Shown here: positions 5,957 to 9,642 of the stretch, piece by piece | Numbering within the stretch: position 1 is the first letter of the stretch | Layout of the letters: each line of letters opens with the position of its first letter | Assembly (NCBI GenBank): GCA_029979145.1 | Contig: JAPOIC010000062.1 | Span: 1-9,642, forward strand | Source: Opitutaceae bacterium | GTDB lineage: Bacteria > Verrucomicrobiota > Verrucomicrobiia > Opitutales > Opitutaceae | DNA: 9,642 bases | Direction of reading: 5' to 3' | The notes under the pieces: model-generated | What the model was told of the DNA's origin: nothing | Seen by the model: the letters and a program-made list of their open reading frames with translations, nothing else | Databases searched by the model: none | Made by a program: the position numbers and the translations under genes

Positions 5957-8257
5957 ATGCAGGGAACCGATTTCATTCAGGATCTGGCGGTGGTGATGTT
6001 GGTGGCGGGCCTGGTCGGCTGGGTCTGCCATCGGCTCGGCCTGTCGGTCATTGTCGGCTTCCTCGCGGCCGGCATGATGATCGGTCCGTTCACGCCGCCG
6101 TTCTCGCTTGTGACGGACAGCGGGCGCATCGAGACGCTCGCGCAGGTCGGCTTGGTGTTCCTCATGTTCTCGATCGGCATGAAGCTGAGCCTGCGGAAAC
6201 TCCGGCGGCTCGGCTGGCCCTTGGTGATCGCGACCTTCGTCACGGCGCTCGTGGTCTACAATCTTTCGCGCTTGGCTGCGCCGGTTTTTGGCCTGACCGG
6301 CGTCTCGGCGATCTTTTTTGCGGCGATCCTCATCGTCTCGTCGTCGGCCATCATCAGCAAGGTGCTGCAGGATGGCGGGCTGAATCACGAAAAGGCCGGG
6401 CAGATGGCGATGGGCGTGACCGTGCTGGAGGACGTCGTCGCCGTGATCTCGCTGGCGTTGCTCAATTCGGTGGTGCTGATCGGCGGCTTGGGCGAGTCGC
6501 ACGTGGGCGAGACGCTCGGCGGCTTGGGGGCCTTTGTCGTGCTGGCCGTGGTGGTGGGGTTGCTGGCGGTGCCGTGGCTGTTGCGGAGATTGGCGGATTC
6601 CGCGAGCGAGGAACTGCAAACCTTGGTGGTCGCGGGCCTCATGCTCGGATTGGCGCTGACGGCGCAGCGGGCGGGCTACTCGCTGGCGATGGGCGCGTTT
6701 ATCTTGGGTTCGATTGTAGCGGAGACACCGCAGCGCGGGCAGGTGGAGCGCGTGTTTGAGGGCATGCGCGACGTGTTCAGCGCAGTGTTCTTCGTGTCGA
6801 TTGGCATGCAGATCGACGTGCGGCTCCTCTGTGAGGCGTGGTTGCTGGTGATCGGCGTCTCCGTGGTGGCGCTGGCGGCGCGCACGGTGGGCGGCACCTG
6901 CGGCATGCTGGTGACCGGCGTGAAACTCCGCGAAGCGATGCGCGTCGGCCTGATCATCACGCCGATCGGCGAGTTCTCATTTATCATCGTGCAGCTGGGC
7001 GTCGCCGCGGGGGTCGTGCCCGAGCGGTTCCAGGCCGTGGCGGTCGGTTTGTCGCTGGTCACCGCGCTCGTGGCGCCGCCGCTGGCGAAGTATTCGGGCG
7101 CGATCAGCGACTGGGTGGCGGGCAAGCAGCCGGCGTGGTTCGAGGATTGGCTAGGCGCCTATGACGGCTTTCTCGAACGCCTGCGGGTGCACCAGCAGAA
7201 GAGCGTGCTGTGGCAGCTGAGCCGGAAGCGCATCATCCAGATTACGATGGAAGTGCTGTTGGTGACGGGGCTGCTGCTGTTCTCCGAGCCGATGTTCAGC
7301 GTGGTGCGGTATTTGCTGCCGGGCGAGACGCTGTTTCCCGGCGCGCCGCAATTGATTTTCTGGGGCACGCTGACGGTAATCGTGCTCCTGCCGCTCATCG
7401 CGATCTGGCGCAACGCCGCGGCGCTGGCACTGATCTATGCCGAGATGAGCAGCATGGGGAATCCGCGACTCGCACGGTTGCGGCCCTACCTCGAAGCCGG
7501 TTTTAAGGTCGTGGCCGCGGTGCTGATGTTCATCTGGCTGAGCGCGATTGTGCCGATTGGCGGCATGGGCAGCTGGATGCCGTTGGTGGCCTTGGTCATC
7601 GCCGTGGGCGCCATCTTCCTCCTGCGGCGAAAACTCATTTACTGGCACAGCTTGCTGGAGGTGGAACTGCAGGAGCGTCTAGTCTCCGCGGGCCGCCCGA
7701 TGGATGGCACCACGCCGCCAATTCTCGCAGCGCACAGCGAATGGCAACTGACCTTGACGGAGAGCCTCGTGCCGGACCTCGCGGACGTGCGCGGCCGGAC
7801 CTTGGGCGAACTGGGCTTGCGCGCGCGGACCGGTTGCATGGTGGTGCGCGTGGAACGCCAGGGCGTGGTGGTGGAAACCCCGCCGGCAGATTTCGCGCTG
7901 TTTCCGCGCGACCGGGTGTTGTTGCTCGGCACGCCGGAGCAGGCGGCGGCGGGCAAGGCCTTCGTCGGTCAGGTTACGACAAACGCCGAACCGGCGGAAA
8001 TCGATGACGTCACCATGGAGGCGGTGGAGGTGCCCGTCGGGAGTCCGCGGGCGGGATGCACCTTGGCTGAACTCGCTCCGGCCAAGGCCGTGGGCGTGCA
8101 GGTGGCGGGCATCAATCGCGGTGGCGCGCGCATCCTAAATCCCGGCGGCGACGTGAAACTTTTCCCTGGAGACGAGGTGTTGGTGCTGGGCACGGCCGAT
8201 CAAGTTCGCGCGTTTGAGACGTGGCTGGCCGAACCGGCCGGCGAGACGTCGGCATGA
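5957..8257 (+). CDS. Cation:proton antiporter (CPA2/Kef-like) with two C-terminal RCK_C domains
   Basis: A predicted inner-membrane K+ or Na+/H+ exchanger of 766 residues. Residues about 5-385 form the CPA2 transport domain with many hydrophobic helices. Typical segments are VIVGFLAAGMMIGPF (31-45), LMFSIGMKL (69-77), VLEDVVAVISLALL (156-169; E158/D159 at the usual ion-binding acidic site), MGAFILGSIVAETP (245-258) and ITPIGEFSFIIVQLG (334-348). A linker and an extra hydrophobic region of three or four helices follow (about 430-556). Then come two soluble TrkA-C/RCK_C-like repeats: about 597-672, with FPRDRVLLLGTPEQ, and about 686-759, with FPGDEVLVLGTADQ. The nucleotide-binding RCK_N domain of KefB/KefC is not seen, so gating would be by a ligand of RCK_C. 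The ATG at 5957 is the first start after an in-frame stop at 5918-5920; no Shine-Dalgarno sequence is present. It stands alone, divergent from mreB and convergent with tatA. Family is certain; ion specificity is not. Confidence 0.92.
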   Translation: MQGTDFIQDLAVVMLVAGLVGWVCHRLGLSVIVGFLAAGMMIGPFTPPFSLVTDSGRIETLAQVGLVFLMFSIGMKLSLRKLRRLGWPLVIATFVTALVVYNLSRLAAPVFGLTGVSAIFFAAILIVSSSAIISKVLQDGGLNHEKAGQMAMGVTVLEDVVAVISLALLNSVVLIGGLGESHVGETLGGLGAFVVLAVVVGLLAVPWLLRRLADSASEELQTLVVAGLMLGLALTAQRAGYSLAMGAFILGSIVAETPQRGQVERVFEGMRDVFSAVFFVSIGMQIDVRLLCEAWLLVIGVSVVALAARTVGGTCGMLVTGVKLREAMRVGLIITPIGEFSFIIVQLGVAAGVVPERFQAVAVGLSLVTALVAPPLAKYSGAISDWVAGKQPAWFEDWLGAYDGFLERLRVHQQKSVLWQLSRKRIIQITMEVLLVTGLLLFSEPMFSVVRYLLPGETLFPGAPQLIFWGTLTVIVLLPLIAIWRNAAALALIYAEMSSMGNPRLARLRPYLEAGFKVVAAVLMFIWLSAIVPIGGMGSWMPLVALVIAVGAIFLLRRKLIYWHSLLEVELQERLVSAGRPMDGTTPPILAAHSEWQLTLTESLVPDLADVRGRTLGELGLRARTGCMVVRVERQGVVVETPPADFALFPRDRVLLLGTPEQAAAGKAFVGQVTTNAEPAEIDDVTMEAVEVPVGSPRAGCTLAELAPAKAVGVQVAGINRGGARILNPGGDVKLFPGDEVLVLGTADQVRAFETWLAEPAGETSA

Positions 8258-8285
8258 AAAAGGCGCGCTCCGAATGGGGCGCGCC
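8257..8285 (-). terminator. Intrinsic terminator of tatA
   Basis: A 10-bp GC-rich stem (8262-8271 with 8276-8285, one G-T pair) closes a GAAT loop. On the minus strand it is followed by TTTTT (8261-8257), the form of an intrinsic terminator 20 bp after the tatA stop. Its tail reaches into the antiporter stop codon. On the plus strand the stem lacks a T-run, so it would end antiporter transcripts less well. Confidence 0.8.
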
Positions 8286-8305
8286 AATGCAACGGGGAAG
8301 GGCGA

Positions 8306-8542
8306 TTAGCTCGACGAGCCGGAGTCCTTCTTCGCGTCGGGCTTGTTGGCCTCGCCGGCGGAGTCCTCTTCCTTGCTCGCCTTCTTGAATTCCTTGATGG
8401 ACTGGCCGAGGCCCTTGGCGAGGCCCGGGAGCTTGGCGCCACCGAAGAGCACCAGCAGAATGACCAAGATGACGATCAGCTCGGGGGTGCCGAGGCCGAA
8501 AATGGCCAGTGTGCCCGCGAAGACTGAGGAGAGAGGTTCCAT
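8306..8542 (-). CDS. tatA: Sec-independent translocase subunit TatA
   Basis: A pore-forming subunit of the twin-arginine translocase, which exports folded proteins across the inner membrane together with TatC (and TatB where present). The 78-residue product has the family layout: a short periplasmic N-terminus, [12 protein letters not shown] with the conserved Gly-x-Gly and Glu21, a short membrane helix (about 21-34), the hinge LFGGAKLP, an amphipathic helix ([15 protein letters not shown], 41-55) and a charged Lys/Glu/Ser-rich disordered tail. The ATG at 8540-8542 gives the usual N-terminal length; no Shine-Dalgarno sequence precedes it. No tatC or tatB lies beside it, so it appears to be a stand-alone tatA/E gene, with its own terminator downstream. 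TatA and TatE cannot be told apart by sequence alone. Confidence 0.94.
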   Translation of the reverse strand: MEPLSSVFAGTLAIFGLGTPELIVILVILLVLFGGAKLPGLAKGLGQSIKEFKKASKEEDSAGEANKPDAKKDSGSSS

Positions 8543-8603
8543 GGCGGCGACGGTAGGCGGCTGGCGGGGGCTGTAAAGCGGGAAAGCGGCAGTTGGAGGG
8601 CGG

Positions 8604-9362
8604 TCAGTCCGACGGACCGGCGGGATTGGTGGCGGCCCGAACGGCCGCCACCACTGCGTCGATTTCCTGTTCCAATTCGGTCCAGAGGGGGCCGGAACGC
8701 GCGATGTCGGGATTGGTGGCCGCGAGGTTTTCGATCACGCGGAGCAGATCCACGGCCGTGGACGCGCCAACCAGCAGCAGGGTGGTGCGAAGTTTGTGCA
8801 CCTCCGGAATGGCGGCGACCGGATCGCGGTCGAAGGTAGCTCGGGCCTGCTCGAAGTTTGCGGTGACGTCGGCGGCGAACCGGGGTAATATCTCGTTCGC
8901 GGGCCCAAGGATGAGCAGGCGGTCGAAGTTGAGCTGGGCGCCGGGTTCCGACTCGGGGGCGGCGGTGGTGTTGCGACCGAGGTTCAAGTAAGACGGCGCG
9001 AACTCCAGTTTGGCGCGGCTGATGGGCTTGCTCACGAAGAGGCGCGCGCCGGCCTGGATGACGGCGGAACGCATTTCAGCGGTGGCGTAGGCCGAGACGA
9101 CGATGATGGGCGGAGGATGACCATTGGTGGCGTCGTGCAGGGCGTTGATCACGGTCGCACCGCTGGCGTCGGGCAACGAGCAGTCGGAAATGATGACTTG
9201 GTAGGCGTTGCCCCGGACCTGGTCGGCGGCCTCGGCGGCGCTGGTGGCCCAGTCGGCCTCGCAACCGAGGGCGGTGAGGTGACCGCCGAGGACGAGGCGG
9301 TTGTAGTTTTCATCCTCGATCGCGAGGCCGCGAACAGGCCGCGGGGATACGAGACCGCCAAG
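8604..9362 (-). CDS. REC-Hpt C-terminal part of a hybrid histidine kinase, no start codon
   Basis: A phosphorelay module. The open frame starts after a stop at 9363-9365. The receiver domain runs from about 9338, with acidic-pocket Glu-Asp in IEDENYNR (9312-9317), the phospho-acceptor Asp in [10 protein letters not shown] (codon 9183-9185), and the conserved Lys in FVSKPIS (9027-9029). After a linker comes an Hpt domain whose phosphorylatable His is in [13 protein letters not shown] (codon 8796-8798). No ATG, GTG or TTG occurs in frame before TTG 9176, which lies just after the acceptor Asp and would cut the receiver in half. REC followed by Hpt at a C-terminus is typical of hybrid sensor kinases, so this is most likely the 3' end of a larger gene whose kinase part is missing. 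A stand-alone REC-Hpt protein with an unusual start, or a sequencing frameshift, are alternatives. No DNA-binding domain is present. Confidence 0.8.
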   Translation of the reverse strand, partial: LGGLVSPRPVRGLAIEDENYNRLVLGGHLTALGCEADWATSAAEAADQVRGNAYQVIISDCSLPDASGATVINALHDATNGHPPPIIVVSAYATAEMRSAVIQAGARLFVSKPISRAKLEFAPSYLNLGRNTTAAPESEPGAQLNFDRLLILGPANEILPRFAADVTANFEQARATFDRDPVAAIPEVHKLRTTLLLVGASTAVDLLRVIENLAATNPDIARSGPLWTELEQEIDAVVAAVRAATNPAGPSD

Positions 9363-9592
9363 TTAAGCCGCACGCCGGCGGGCGGCGGCGTGGCTTGGGT
9401 CGTGATCGCGCCCAGGTCCTCGCCGAAGTTGTCGACGCGATAGGGACGCGGGGCGAATTCAGCGTGCAGGTTCGCCGTCGCGAGGCTCCACCCGCAAAAC
9501 GTCGCCAGGCCCGCGATCAAGGCGCGCGGGTGTCGAGCGGCAGGCGGTGCTGAGTGACGGGTGTAAGTTACGACCTCCCTAGGTAAATAACC
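9363..9592 (-). pseudogene. N-terminal remnant of a secreted or sensor protein, out of frame with REC-Hpt
   Basis: On the minus strand the frame is open from after a stop at 9593-9595 and runs into the REC region in another frame. It encodes basic residues, then a hydrophobic signal-like stretch (ALIAGLATFCGWSLATA, ending in LHA), then EFAPRPYRVDNFGEDLG. That last stretch resembles the beginning of the periplasmic propeller region of some sensor hybrid kinases; this is from memory and weak. Next comes [13 protein letters not shown], which could be the linker before the REC domain. The only start codon in the frame is TTG 9520, without a Shine-Dalgarno sequence. No ATG, GTG or TTG lies between 9592 and 9521 in any minus-strand frame. 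The parts look like the two ends of a kinase gene joined after an internal loss, with a frame slip near 9350-9362. Confidence 0.4.
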
Positions 9593-9598
9593 CTAGGT
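9577..9598. repeat. Two CCCTAGGT direct repeats, 14 bp apart
   Basis: Exact octamers CCCTAGGT lie at 9577-9584 and 9591-9598, each containing the palindrome CCTAGG, separated by AAATAA. They sit in the presumed upstream region of the broken minus-strand kinase gene. The copy nearer the gene overlaps AGGGAGGT (minus strand, 9580-9573), a good Shine-Dalgarno match that has no start codon within reach. A dimeric regulator site is a reasonable guess. Confidence 0.6.
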
Positions 9599-9642
9599 TC
9601 GTTTAGGCAAGTGCAGGCTCGGCGGATGATACGTTCACCCGG

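Noticed and set aside
5699..6619. Minus-strand open frame of 306 codons upstream of mreB
   Set aside because: It mostly opposes the antiporter transport domain; the His/Arg/Asp/Gln-rich product has no recognisable domain.
1..9642. tRNA, rRNA, CRISPR array, insertion sequence or prophage genes
   Set aside because: I looked for cloverleaf arms, evenly spaced repeats, transposase motifs and terminal inverted repeats and saw none.
1..9642. A new defence or biosynthetic system
   Set aside because: All intact genes belong to well-known housekeeping or transport families, and the broken genes at the ends do not form a coherent cassette.

Overview
The window is high-GC bacterial chromosomal DNA. 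Its core is a cell-shape operon on the minus strand, mreB-mreC-mreD-mrdA (5622 down to 1231). The transglutaminase tail, the REC-Hpt signalling module and the lack of Shine-Dalgarno sequences fit a Verrucomicrobiota bacterium, perhaps near Opitutaceae. That placement is an inference from protein flavour, not from a marker gene.

Layout from left to right. Positions 1-745 hold a broken class V (PLP-dependent) aminotransferase on the plus strand. It has a frameshift near position 31 and loses its C-terminal third. At about 675-745 it runs into the C-terminal end of an unrelated membrane-anchored transglutaminase-type protein in another frame (to 1250). That fragment overlaps the end of mrdA tail to tail by 20 bp. 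Then come mrdA (PBP2), mreD, mreC and mreB, all minus strand and all intact. The gaps are 6 and 4 bp, with a 62-bp gap between mreB and mreC. The products form the elongasome: the MreB filament, the MreC/MreD membrane scaffold, and the PBP2 transpeptidase that makes lateral-wall peptidoglycan. The usual partner rodA is not in the window.

A 334-bp divergent intergenic region (5623-5956) separates mreB from a large plus-strand cation/proton antiporter (5957-8257). The antiporter has a CPA2-type transport domain, an extra membrane module and two C-terminal RCK_C domains. It converges on tatA (minus, 8542-8306), the pore subunit of the Tat export system, with a strong intrinsic terminator between them. 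Beyond tatA is the C-terminal REC-Hpt part of a hybrid histidine kinase (minus, from about 9362 to 8604) with no usable start codon. It is preceded, out of frame, by what looks like the signal peptide and first residues of a sensor kinase. Upstream of that lies a pair of CCCTAGGT direct repeats.

The middle of the window is ordinary housekeeping. The unusual parts are the two broken, apparently chimeric genes at the two ends, the domain layout of the antiporter, and a few regulatory-looking elements. I did not find a convincing undescribed system.
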